14,336 bases of DNA, taken from NCBI GenBank assembly GCA_035455445.1, contig DATIFC010000019.1, positions 1 through 14,336 of the forward strand. Reading direction: 5' to 3'. Positions 6,119 to 13,109 of the stretch are shown here, one piece after another. The notes beneath the pieces were generated by a model that ran no database searches, was not told where the DNA came from, and was given only the letters and a program-made list of their open reading frames with translations. Position numbers and translations under genes: made by a program. Source of the DNA: AC-32 sp035455445. Lineage in GTDB: Bacteria > Actinomycetota > Thermoleophilia > Gaiellales > Gaiellaceae. Numbering within the stretch: position 1 is the first letter of the stretch; each line of letters begins with the position of its first letter.

Positions 6119-8808
6119 CAGCTCTTGAGGGCCCTCTCGCTCGGCCGGGTCTGCAGGCGCACGCGGGCGTCGACGGCGACGCAGCCGTCGGGGCCGGCGA
6201 TCACGGGGTTCAGGTCGAGCTCGCTGACCTCGTGGAAGTCCTCCGCGAGCCGGCCGAGCCGGTGGACGAGGTCGGTCAGCGCCGTCTTGTCCGCCGCGGG
6301 GGTGCCGCGGAAGCCGGCCACGAGCCGGCCGGCCTTGCCGCCGGTGACGAGCTCGTCGGCGTCCACGTCGGTCAGCGGCGCGATCCGGAAGTTCGCGTTG
6401 CCGATCAGCTCGGCGAACACGCCGCCCGGGCCGAAGGCGACGAGCGGGCCGAAGACCGGGTCCTGCACGACGCCGGCGAGCAGCTCCGTGCCGCCCACGA
6501 GGTAGCGCTGCACGATCAGCGGGGCGCCGATCCGCTCGGCGGCCTCGCGCACCTGCGTCTCCTCCTGGAGGTCGAGGGCGATGCCGCCGGTCTCGGTCTT
6601 GTGCGCGCCCGGGGTCGCGGTCTTGACGACGACCGGGAAGCCGAGCTCCTCGGCGGCCGCGACGGCCTCGTCGAGGCTCTCGGCCGTCCGCTCGGGCACG
6701 AGCGGGATGCCGTAGGCGCCGAGCAGCTCGCGCGTGCGACCCGGGTCGAGCCACGCCTCGCCCGAGGCGGCGAGCACCTCGTCCACCACCGCGCGGGCGG
6801 AGTCGTGGTCGATGCCGTCGAGCTCCGGCACGCTTCCCGCCGGGCGGCGCAGCCACTCGGCGCGGTCGGCGGCGATGCCGAGCGCGCGGGCCGCGGACTC
6901 CGGGTAGGCGAAGCTCGCGAGGTCCGACTCGAGCAGCTCGACGGGGGTGCCCTCGGCGCTCATCACGGCCGCCAGCACGGGCTTGTCGGTCTCCGCGGCC
7001 TGGGCGGCGAGGCAGATCGAGTGCGCGATCTCGGGCGCGCCGGCCACGACCGGCGGGACGAAGAGCGCGATCAGGGAGTCGAGGCGCGGGTCGGCCAGCA
7101 GCAGCGGGATCACCTGCTCATAGGTCGATCCGGTCGCGGAGCCGAGCATGTCGATCGGGTTCGCGACGCTGGCGTCGGCCGGGAGGATCTCGCGCAGCTT
7201 GTCCTGCGTCTCCTGCGTCGGCTCGGTCAGCTCGAGCCCGGCCGCCTCGCAGGCGTCGGCGCAGAGGATCCCCAGGCCGCCGGCGTTGGTCAGCACGCCG
7301 ACGCGGCGCCCGCGCGGGAGCGGCTGGCTCGAGAGGAGGCCCGCCACGTCGACGAGCTCCTCCAGGGTCCGCGCCCGCAGCACGCCGGCCTGGTGGAAGA
7401 GCGCGTCCACCGCGGCTTCGGAGCCGGCCAGCGCCGCGGTGTGCGAGCTTGCGGCCTTGGCACCGGCTGCCGTGAAGCCGCCTTTCATGGCGAGAATCGG
7501 CTTCTTGCGCGCCACCCGGCGGGAGAGCCGCGCGAACTTGCGTGGGTTGCCGAACGACTCGAGGTAGAGCAGGACGAGGTCGGTCTCGGGGTCGTCCTCC
7601 CACCACTCGAGCAGGTCGTTGGAGGAGACGTCGGCCTTGTTCCCGATCGAGACGAAGGCCGAGAAGCCGAGCCGCGCGGAGCCCTGCTCGAGCAGGGCGA
7701 GCCCGAGCGCGCCTGACTGCGAGGAGAAGCCGATCCGGCCGGAGGGCAGCGCCCGCGGCGCGAAGGTCGCGTTCAGCCGCGGCTTCGAGGAGGCCATCCC
7801 GAGGCAGTTCGGCCCGAGCAGCCGCGCCCCGTGCGCGCGCACGAGCGCGAGCAGCTGCTCCTGCCGCTCGACCCCTTCGGCGCCGATCTCCGCGAACCCC
7901 GAGGAGATCACGCAGATGGCGGGCACGCCCTTCTCCAGGGCCTCCTCGGCGGCCTGGAGCACGTGCGGGCCCGGCAGGCAGATGACCGCCAGCTCGACCG
8001 GGTCCGGGATCTCGGTGATCGACTTGTAGGCGCGCACCCCGGCGACGGGCTCGCCGCCCAGGTTGACCGGGTAGGCGGCGCCGTCGAAGTCGGCCTCGAG
8101 CACGTTGCGGAAGAGCTCGCCGCCGATGGAGCCGCGGCGCCTCGAGGCGCCGATCACGGCCACGCTGCTCGGCTCGAAGAACGGGCGCAGCGAGGCGGCG
8201 ACGGCGACGTGGTCGCGCTCCTCGACGCGCACCTGGAAGGCCTCGGTGGGGACGATCGGGAAGCTGACCTCGACCTCGCCGTGCTCCAGGTCGCGCACGA
8301 CGTCGAAGCCGGCCCCGGTGAAGACGCTCAGCATCGCCTGGTTCTCGGCCATCACCTCGGCGACGAAACGCGTGACCCCGGTCTCGGCCGCGCGGGCGGC
8401 GAGCTGCTCCAGCAGGCGCGTGCCGATCCCGCGGCCCTGCTCCTCGTCGGCCACGACGAAGGCCGCCTCGGCGACGGACGGGTTCCGCAGACGGACGTAG
8501 TTCGCGATCCCCACGGCGCGCTCGCCGAGCCAGGCCACGAGGGCCCCGCGCTCGACCCAGTCCGGGTCGAGCAGCGACTCCGCCAGGGAGCGGTCGACTT
8601 GCCGGATGCCGTGGAAGCGCAGGTAGAGGCTGCGCTCGGAGAGGCCTTCTAGGAACGCCAGCACCGCGTCCGCGTCGGCCGCGACGGGTGGGCGCAGGCG
8701 GAGGGTGCCGCCGTCCTTGAGGATGACGTCGACGGCTCCGTTCGCCTGCTGCTCGGCACTGCGGGCCACGTCGGGGAGCGTATCGAGGCTGGCTGTGAGG
8801 TCCGGCAT
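6115..8808 (-). CDS. GNAT / ADP-forming acyl-CoA synthetase fusion (Pat-like protein acetyltransferase or acetyl-CoA synthetase)
   Basis: 897 residues from ATG 8808, preceded by a strong GGGAGGA ribosome binding site. Order: GNAT acetyltransferase at about 28-187 with acetyl-CoA loop QGRGIGT (124-130); CoA-binding Rossmann domain from about 208 (SVAVIGAS, 215-222); ligase domains with SSH456TAALAGS; ATP-grasp domain from about 685 with H736KTETGGI and ELDLNPVI (863-870). Both histidines used for phosphoryl transfer in ADP-forming acetyl-CoA synthetases appear kept, so the synthetase half may be active (acetyl-CoA + ADP + Pi to acetate + ATP + CoA). Enterobacterial Pat/YfiQ carries its GNAT at the C-terminus. 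The reversed order seen here is known from Streptomyces lividans PatA, which acetylates acyl-CoA synthetases. The protein may do either job or both. It is first in the operon with xfp and ackA. Confidence 0.93.
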   Translation of the reverse strand: MPDLTASLDTLPDVARSAEQQANGAVDVILKDGGTLRLRPPVAADADAVLAFLEGLSERSLYLRFHGIRQVDRSLAESLLDPDWVERGALVAWLGERAVGIANYVRLRNPSVAEAAFVVADEEQGRGIGTRLLEQLAARAAETGVTRFVAEVMAENQAMLSVFTGAGFDVVRDLEHGEVEVSFPIVPTEAFQVRVEERDHVAVAASLRPFFEPSSVAVIGASRRRGSIGGELFRNVLEADFDGAAYPVNLGGEPVAGVRAYKSITEIPDPVELAVICLPGPHVLQAAEEALEKGVPAICVISSGFAEIGAEGVERQEQLLALVRAHGARLLGPNCLGMASSKPRLNATFAPRALPSGRIGFSSQSGALGLALLEQGSARLGFSAFVSIGNKADVSSNDLLEWWEDDPETDLVLLYLESFGNPRKFARLSRRVARKKPILAMKGGFTAAGAKAASSHTAALAGSEAAVDALFHQAGVLRARTLEELVDVAGLLSSQPLPRGRRVGVLTNAGGLGILCADACEAAGLELTEPTQETQDKLREILPADASVANPIDMLGSATGSTYEQVIPLLLADPRLDSLIALFVPPVVAGAPEIAHSICLAAQAAETDKPVLAAVMSAEGTPVELLESDLASFAYPESAARALGIAADRAEWLRRPAGSVPELDGIDHDSARAVVDEVLAASGEAWLDPGRTRELLGAYGIPLVPERTAESLDEAVAAAEELGFPVVVKTATPGAHKTETGGIALDLQEETQVREAAERIGAPLIVQRYLVGGTELLAGVVQDPVFGPLVAFGPGGVFAELIGNANFRIAPLTDVDADELVTGGKAGRLVAGFRGTPAADKTALTDLVHRLGRLAEDFHEVSELDLNPVIAGPDGCVAVDARVRLQTRPSERALKSW

Positions 8809-8838
8809 GGTTCCTCCCGTTCGGGGTCGCTCACAGCC
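8791..8838. repeat. 9-bp inverted repeat around the operon's start codon
   Basis: GGCTGTGAG (8791-8799) and its exact complement CTCACAGCC (8830-8838) flank the ATG and Shine-Dalgarno of the acyl-CoA synthetase fusion gene, with 30 bases between. In mRNA the start signals would sit in the loop of this hairpin. The half-sites resemble TGTGA/TCACA, but the spacing is wrong for a Crp site. A 9-bp arm at this distance can occur by chance. Confidence 0.3.
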
Positions 8839-8973
8839 TCCTCGGGCGAGCCGCAGCTCACATCAGCGCCCGCACCGAAGCGGTTTTCGGGTTTTCCGCA
8901 GCGAGATCAGCTGCGCCCCTGATGCCGCGAGCGGCCGCGCCGTCGAAGCTCTGCCCACGAAGGAGGTGTTTCG
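8809..8973. promoter_or_regulatory. Divergent promoter region of the acetate operon and usp gene
   Basis: 165 bp without a gene separate the two strong starts (minus ATG 8808, plus ATG 8974). It must hold promoters for both units. It contains an AT-richer island, GCGGTTTTCGGGTTTTCCGC (8880-8899), in otherwise GC-rich DNA. The 13-mer CGGGTTTTCCGCA (8888-8900) within it recurs at 12630-12642. AAGGAGGT (8960-8967) is a full Shine-Dalgarno for the stress protein gene. I could not find a DosR-type GGGAC...GTCCC palindrome. Confidence 0.5.
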
Positions 8974-9417
8974 ATGAAGGAGATCCTCGCTGCCACGGAC
9001 GGCTCGGAGAGCAGCCGGTACGCCGTCGGCCAGGCGATCGAGCTCGCGCGGTCGAGCGGCGCCTCGCTGACCGTCGCGTACGTCCGCCACACGCCGCTCC
9101 CGATCCTGGGGCAGCCGTTCTACCAGCGGTCCCTGAGCGCCGAGCTGCGGCTGGCGAACGAGACGGTCGAGCTCGCGGCCGCCAGCGCGCAGGAAGCGGG
9201 CGTCGAGGCCGAGACCGAGATCCTGGAGGGCGATCCAGCCGACCGGATCCTCGAGCTGGCGAGCCTCCGCGACGTCGACCTGATCGTCGTCGGCTCCCGC
9301 GGCCTCGGCCCGATCGCCGGCACGCTCCTCGGCAGCGTCTCGCGTGAGGTCCTTCATCGCGCCGACCGGCCCGTGCTGGTTGCGGCCCGGCGCGTCGAGC
9401 GACGTCGCGCAGCCTGA
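8974..9417 (+). CDS. Universal stress protein (UspA family), single domain
   Basis: 147 residues from ATG 8974, with AAGGAGGT 6 nt upstream. The fold signature is complete: first strand and loop KEILAATDGSESS (2-14), then the ATP-binding motif G107-S-R-G110-x9-G120-S inside VVGSRGLGPIAGTLLGSVS, and a closing VLHRADRPVLVA strand. Proteins with this G-x2-G-x9-G-S/T pattern bind ATP and act as cytoplasmic stress or starvation regulators; the partner is usually unknown. It heads the plus-strand unit running into the sensor kinase 25 bp downstream, and is divergent from the acetate operon. In mycobacteria many usp genes belong to the DevR (DosR) hypoxia regulon, which makes the neighbouring DevS-like kinase a plausible controller here. 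Confidence 0.95.
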   Translation: MKEILAATDGSESSRYAVGQAIELARSSGASLTVAYVRHTPLPILGQPFYQRSLSAELRLANETVELAAASAQEAGVEAETEILEGDPADRILELASLRDVDLIVVGSRGLGPIAGTLLGSVSREVLHRADRPVLVAARRVERRRAA

Positions 9418-9430
9418 CCGCGCCCGGCAG

Positions 9431-9436
9431 TACGCT
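9431..9436 (+). promoter_or_regulatory. Candidate -10 box for a leaderless kinase transcript
   Basis: TACGCT fits the TAnnnT pattern and ends 6 nt before GTG 9443, where no Shine-Dalgarno is visible. That is the geometry of actinobacterial leaderless genes. No convincing -35 element is seen. If used, the kinase and regulator could be expressed apart from the stress protein gene just upstream. Confidence 0.25.
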
Positions 9437-9442
9437 GACTCC

Positions 9443-11074
9443 GTGGAGTCGGTGTCGCCGAGCGAGCCACGACTACGGGCCCTGCTCGAGGCCGGCATGG
9501 CGCTGGCCTCCGAGCTGTCGCTCGACAGCCTCCTCCAGCGTCTGACCGGGGTCGCCGCGGAGCTGACCGGCGCCCGCTACGCCGCCCTCGGGGTGATCGA
9601 CCCGACCGGCTCGGGCCTCGAGCGCTTCGTCACGCACGGGATCGACGAGGAGACGCGCGTCGCGATCGGCGACCCGCCCCACGGCCGCGGGATCATCGGC
9701 GCCCTGATCCAGGACGCCAGGCCGCTGCGCCTGCACGCGATCACCGACGACCAGCGCTCGGTCGGCTTCCCGCGCAACCACCCCCCGATGACCACGTTCC
9801 TCGGCGTGCCGATCCTGCTGCGCGGGGTCGCCTACGGGAACCTCTACCTGACCGAGAAGGAGGGCGGCGAGGATTTCACCGGGGCCGACGAGGAGCTCGT
9901 CGAGCTGCTCGCCTCGCAGGCCGCCGTGGCAATCGAGAACGCGCGCCTGTTCGAGGCGTCGACGCGCTGGTCGCACCAGCTGGAGTCCCTGATCGAGGTC
10001 AGCAGCGCGATCGCGCGGGAGACGGACGTCGACCTGCTGATCGAGCTCGTCGCGCAGCGGCTGCGGGAGCTGCTGGACGCGCGGCTCGTCGTGGTCGCGC
10101 TCCCGGCGGGCCCCGACAACCTGCGCATCGTCACCGCGTCCGGCGAGGACGCCGAGATGCTTCGCGGCCGCCTCGTGAAGCGCGCCGAGTCGAAGGCCGG
10201 TCGCGTGCTCGACACGGGCCGCAGCGAACGCGTGGACAGCCTGCTCGACGACCCCGAGGTGAACCTCGACTTCACGCGCAGCATCCTGGCGCGGGCCGGC
10301 CTCTGGGTGCCGCTGCTCGTGCACGGGCGGCCGATCGGCGTGATGACGGCGTACGACAAGCTCGCCGCACCCGACGCGAGCTTCGACCACGACGACGTCC
10401 GCCTCGCCGAGACGTTCGCGTCGCGAGCGGCGGTGGCCGTGGAGCTCTCCGAGCGCGTGGAGCGGGACACGCTGCGGCGGATCGTGGCCGCGCAGGAGGT
10501 CGAGCGGCAGCGCCTGGCGCGCGAGCTGCACGACGAGACCGGGCAGGCGCTCACCTCGATCCTGCTCGGCCTCAAGCAGCTCGAGGGCGCGGAACCGGAG
10601 TCGGTCGCGCAGCTGCGCAACCTCGTCGTGGCGACCTTGCGGGACGTCCGCCGCCTCGCGGTCGAGCTGCGGCCGAAGGTACTCGACGACTTCGGCCTCC
10701 TGCCGGCGCTCGAGCGGCTGACCACCGGCTTCGCCGAGCAGACGGGCATCGAGGTCGACCTCGAGGCCTCGGCGGTCGACGAGCGCCTGCCCACGGAGGT
10801 CGAGACCGCGATCTACCGGATCGTGCAGGAATCGCTCACGAACGTGGTCAAGCACTCCCGCGCACACCGCGTGTCCGTCCTCCTGACCCGTGCGAATGGC
10901 AGGATCAAGGCCGTGATCGAGGACGACGGCAAGGGATTCGACCCGGAGGCGGGCAGCGGCGACGGGATCGGCCTGATCGGGATGCGCGAGCGAATCGAGC
11001 TCCTGGACGGCACGCTCGCGGTGGAGTCGAGCGAGACGAGCGGCACGACGGTCGCGCTGGAGGTGCCGGTGTGA
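9443..11074 (+). CDS. GAF-GAF sensor histidine kinase, DevS/DosT-like sensor half
   Basis: 543 residues from GTG 9443; GTG 9452 is an alternative. No membrane segment, so a cytoplasmic sensor. GAF1 (about 24-170) closely follows mycobacterial DevS: a stretch around THGIDEETR, then VGFPRNH113PPM, TFLGVP and LY135LTEK. H113 aligns with the DevS proximal haem ligand (His149) and Y135 with distal Tyr171, with the same 22-residue spacing. GAF2 spans about 180-338. The HisKA_3 box is ERQRLARELH363DETGQ, with H363 the phosphorylation site. The HATPase has N-box QESLTN467VVKHS, DDGKGF (494-499) and GIGLIGM (508-514). The HDETGQ box differs from the HDHVIQ of DevS, so the kinase half belongs to another branch. 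Its stop overlaps the response regulator start as GTGA. Haem binding, and gas or redox sensing, are inferred. Confidence 0.93.
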   Translation: MESVSPSEPRLRALLEAGMALASELSLDSLLQRLTGVAAELTGARYAALGVIDPTGSGLERFVTHGIDEETRVAIGDPPHGRGIIGALIQDARPLRLHAITDDQRSVGFPRNHPPMTTFLGVPILLRGVAYGNLYLTEKEGGEDFTGADEELVELLASQAAVAIENARLFEASTRWSHQLESLIEVSSAIARETDVDLLIELVAQRLRELLDARLVVVALPAGPDNLRIVTASGEDAEMLRGRLVKRAESKAGRVLDTGRSERVDSLLDDPEVNLDFTRSILARAGLWVPLLVHGRPIGVMTAYDKLAAPDASFDHDDVRLAETFASRAAVAVELSERVERDTLRRIVAAQEVERQRLARELHDETGQALTSILLGLKQLEGAEPESVAQLRNLVVATLRDVRRLAVELRPKVLDDFGLLPALERLTTGFAEQTGIEVDLEASAVDERLPTEVETAIYRIVQESLTNVVKHSRAHRVSVLLTRANGRIKAVIEDDGKGFDPEAGSGDGIGLIGMRERIELLDGTLAVESSETSGTTVALEVPV

Positions 11075-11733
11075 AGGGCGCGAAAGGCACCCGCGTCCTG
11101 ATCGTCGACGACCACGCGGTCGTGCGCTCGGGCCTCAAGCTCGTGCTCGAGAGCGACGAGGGGATCGAGCCCGTCGGCGAGGCCGGCAACGCCCGCGAGG
11201 CGATCTTCGAGGCGCGCTCGCTCAAGCCCGACGTCATCCTGCTCGACGTCGTGATGCCCGACCAGAGCGGCCTCGAGATCATCCCGACCCTGCTCAAGGA
11301 GAACCCGGAGACGAAGATCCTCGTGCTCTCGATGCAGGACGACCCGCAGTACGTGCGCGAGGCCTTCGCGGCCGGGGCGAGCGGCTACGTGCTCAAGGAG
11401 GCGGCCGACAGCGAGGTGGTCTCCGCCGTGCGCGAGGTGGCCGGCGGGGGGCGCTACGTCCACCCCGAGCTCGGCGCCCGGCTCGTGGCCGCCGAGTCCG
11501 AGGAGCGGCGCCGCGCCGAGGAGGACCCGCTGTCCGAGCGCGAGGGCGAGGTCCTGCGCCTGCTCGCCCTCGGGCACACGAACCAGGAGATCGCGAAGCA
11601 GCTGTACATCTCGGTGCGCACCGCCGAGACGCACCGCGCGCACATCATGCAGAAGCTCCGCCTTTCCAGCCGCGCGGAGCTCGTGCGCTACGCGCTCGAC
11701 CGCGGCCTGCTGGACGAGCGCCCCGAGGAATGA
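11071..11733 (+). CDS. NarL/FixJ-type response regulator
   Basis: 220 residues from GTG 11071, which overlaps the kinase stop (GTGA), so kinase and regulator are translationally coupled and almost certainly partners. Receiver domain at about 8-124: acidic pocket D13 D14, phosphoacceptor D59 in LLDVVMP, switch S87 and K109 in YVLKE. A charged linker (142-151) leads to a LuxR-type helix-turn-helix at about 153-215, with LSEREGEVLRLLALGHTNQE and VRTAETHRAHIMQKL. Phosphorylated regulators of this class dimerise and bind DNA palindromes. The targets are not shown by sequence. The local usp genes and the acetate operon are the obvious candidates by analogy with DevR. The gene ends directly at a strong terminator hairpin. 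Confidence 0.96.
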   Translation: MKGAKGTRVLIVDDHAVVRSGLKLVLESDEGIEPVGEAGNAREAIFEARSLKPDVILLDVVMPDQSGLEIIPTLLKENPETKILVLSMQDDPQYVREAFAAGASGYVLKEAADSEVVSAVREVAGGGRYVHPELGARLVAAESEERRRAEEDPLSEREGEVLRLLALGHTNQEIAKQLYISVRTAETHRAHIMQKLRLSSRAELVRYALDRGLLDERPEE

Positions 11734-11761
11734 CGAAGGGCCGCCCCGGGGCGGCCCTTCG
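11734..11761. terminator. Bidirectional hairpin terminator
   Basis: CGAAGGGCCGCCCC (11734-11747) is followed at once by its exact complement (11748-11761), a 14-bp perfect palindrome that would form a stable GC-rich hairpin. It starts on the base after the response regulator's TGA and lies 21 bp beyond the TAA of the convergent membrane protein gene, so it can serve both. No U-tract follows, as is common in high-GC actinobacteria. Confidence 0.85.
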
Positions 11762-11782
11762 TGTGTGCGACGGAGGAGCTTT

Positions 11783-12499
11783 TTACGCCTTCGCGGCGGC
11801 TCCGCCGCCCTTCGCGCCGCGCTGCAGGAAACCGAACGCGGGCTTCGGGCTCTCGAGGGCTCCGCCGACCGCGAGGATCAGGAAGCCGATGCCCGAGAGC
11901 AGGAGGGCAATGCCGACCACGACGCCGAACAGCGCGAGCCTGGAGGCCATGTAGCTCGTGTTGAGCGCCGTCGTCAGCGCCGTGTAGGTGACCCAGATGT
12001 CGCGGCGGCCGTTGCTCACCGGCTGCTGCGTCTTCGGATCCGTGGCTGCGTACTTCTCGTCGCTCGTGGCGCCGAGCCCGTCGGTGTACTGGACCGGCGT
12101 GCCGGGCTTCGCGACGAAGCGCCCCATCTGGGCGTACGTCAGGCCGGACGTGGCGCCGAACGTATGGATGCGCATGTACTCCGCGAAGCAGCGGGCCGAC
12201 GACCCGTCGTTGACGTTCTTGCCGGCCACGGAGCAGGTCGGGGTCGTGATCTCGGAGCCGTCGATCTTGACGCCGGCGCTCTGCAGCTTCGTGATCACCT
12301 CGTTCTGCGCCTGCTGCGCAGCCTTGACCTCGCCGGCGATCGCCGTCGGGGTCATGTCGGGCGAGCCGACGATCTGCTCCTGCTTGAGGCTGTCGTTGAC
12401 GGTCGACTGGCCGTTGAAGCCCATGACGATCGCTGCGATGCCGAAAGCGATCAGCACCGCTGCGGCGACGATGCCGCCGATCTCGAAAGCCTTCCTCAT
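11783..12499 (-). CDS. Two-TM membrane protein of unknown function, extracytoplasmic middle domain
   Basis: 238 residues from ATG 12499, with AAGGAGAG just upstream. TM1 is at about 6-28 (IGGIVAAAVLIAFGIAAIVMG) and TM2 at about 188-214 (LALFGVVVGIALLLSGIGFL and on). Between them lies a polar domain of about 155 residues, probably outside the cell, beginning with NGQSTVNDSLKQEQIVGSPD and carrying just two cysteines, C89 and C104, well placed for a disulfide. The short tail is Ala/Gly/Lys-rich. From memory, similar actinobacterial proteins are sometimes labelled 'aromatic ring-opening dioxygenase LigA'; nothing here supports an enzyme. The codon choice is as GC-rich as its neighbours, but the protein is richer in Lys, Asn, Thr and Gln than the surrounding ones. 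It lies between the two-component system and a second stress protein, so a stress-linked envelope role is possible. Confidence 0.85.
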   Translation of the reverse strand: MRKAFEIGGIVAAAVLIAFGIAAIVMGFNGQSTVNDSLKQEQIVGSPDMTPTAIAGEVKAAQQAQNEVITKLQSAGVKIDGSEITTPTCSVAGKNVNDGSSARCFAEYMRIHTFGATSGLTYAQMGRFVAKPGTPVQYTDGLGATSDEKYAATDPKTQQPVSNGRRDIWVTYTALTTALNTSYMASRLALFGVVVGIALLLSGIGFLILAVGGALESPKPAFGFLQRGAKGGGAAAKA

Positions 12500-12588
12500 C
12501 GTTCTCTCCTTCCGTCGCGGTCGAGCTCTTCAGTGGGCTTCGACCTTTCGGCGGAGTGTGCGGCGGTTCGGCCCCGGCGCCATCGGTA

Positions 12589-12625
12589 GCGAGCCGGGAT
12601 CTTGCTGCGGGCGATCCCGGCTCGC
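12589..12625 (-). terminator. 13-bp stem-loop downstream of the second usp gene
   Basis: GCGAGCCGGGATC (12589-12601) and its exact complement GATCCCGGCTCGC (12613-12625) enclose an 11-base loop. The hairpin begins 22 bp past the usp stop on the minus strand and about 90 bp upstream of the next gene's start. A stem this long is unlikely by chance. With no U-tract, it could be an intrinsic terminator of the usp transcript or a 3'-end stabiliser, and it separates usp from the membrane protein gene. Confidence 0.65.
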
Positions 12626-12629
12626 GTTG

Positions 12630-12642
12630 CGGGTTTTCCGCA
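12630..12642. repeat. Second copy of intergenic 13-mer CGGGTTTTCCGCA
   Basis: Exact copy of 8888-8900, in the same orientation and again intergenic. It lies 131 bp upstream of the membrane protein gene start and just beyond the usp stop. A shorter relative, CGGGTCTTTGCA, stands at 13121-13132 directly upstream of the second usp gene. A four-T run is uncommon in this GC-rich DNA. It could be a regulator site, but two copies are weak evidence. Confidence 0.3.
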
Positions 12643-12647
12643 CCGGG

Positions 12648-13109
12648 CTAGGCGGTCGCGGGGGCGAGAGGCTTGCGTCCCGCGGCGCCGCGGACGACCA
12701 GCACCGGCCGTCGGGCCTCGTGCAGGATGCCGCGGGAGACGCTCCCGAGCAGGGCGCTCGCGAGCGTTCCGTGGCCCCGGGAGCCGACGACGATCAGGTC
12801 GGCGTCGATCGTGTCCGCATAGGCCACGATCTCGTCGACGGCGTCGCCGCGCAGGAGGCGGGTCTGGGCGCGGACACCCGCGGCCTCGGCCTGCTGGAGT
12901 GCGCGGTCGAGGGGCTCCGACTCTTCCGGCTCGAGCTCGTGCTCGCTGACGGCCGTGAGCCCGAAGCCGCCTGCCGGGACGACGTCCACAGCCGGGATGG
13001 CCAGGACGAACGTCACTGCCGCCTGCTGCTCGGCCGCGAGCTCGAGGCCGAAGTCGACGGCTTCCTGCGCGTGAGCCGAGCCGTCGGTCGCGATCAGGAT
13101 CCTGTCCAT
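12648..13109 (-). CDS. Universal stress protein (UspA family), second copy
   Basis: 153 residues from ATG 13109, with the strong ribosome binding site GAAGGAGGAACG directly before it. It begins MDRILIATDGSAHAQEAVDFG and has the ATP-binding motif G109-S-R-G112-x9-G122-S in VVGSRGHGTLASALLGSVS, then ILHEARRPVLVV. Compared with the other stress protein in the window it has a longer, acidic middle loop (EHELEPEESEPLD, 57-69) and differs over most of its length, so the two are old paralogues, not a recent duplication. It is probably a monocistronic unit: a 13-bp hairpin follows the stop, and the next minus-strand gene has its own ribosome binding site. It is divergent from the 2,3-diphosphoglycerate synthetase-like gene. 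The role is inferred from the family. Confidence 0.94.
   Translation of the reverse strand: MDRILIATDGSAHAQEAVDFGLELAAEQQAAVTFVLAIPAVDVVPAGGFGLTAVSEHELEPEESEPLDRALQQAEAAGVRAQTRLLRGDAVDEIVAYADTIDADLIVVGSRGHGTLASALLGSVSRGILHEARRPVLVVRGAAGRKPLAPATA

Noticed and set aside
3824..6505. Open frame of 893 codons on the plus strand
   Set aside because: Antisense to phosphoketolase, low-complexity translation, no domain recognisable.
3779..6856. Phosphoketolase frame open to 6856
   Set aside because: The upstream part is an out-of-frame reading of the acyl-CoA synthetase. GTG 6118 gives the usual phosphoketolase N-terminus.
6115..8808. Recent gene transfer of the acetate operon
   Set aside because: Base composition and codon ends match the flanking genes, and no integrase, repeat or tRNA edge is present.
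8791..8838. Crp/FNR-type site from TGTGAG...CTCACA
   Set aside because: The halves are 30 bases apart, and a Crp-type dimer needs about 6.
8809..8973. DosR-type box (GGGAC...GTCCC) upstream of the usp gene
   Set aside because: I looked for the palindrome here and in 13110-13299 and saw no matching pair of half-sites.
11783..12499. Dioxygenase LigA annotation for the membrane protein
   Set aside because: The protein has two membrane segments and no metal-binding or ring-opening dioxygenase motif; that label appears to be an inherited misannotation.
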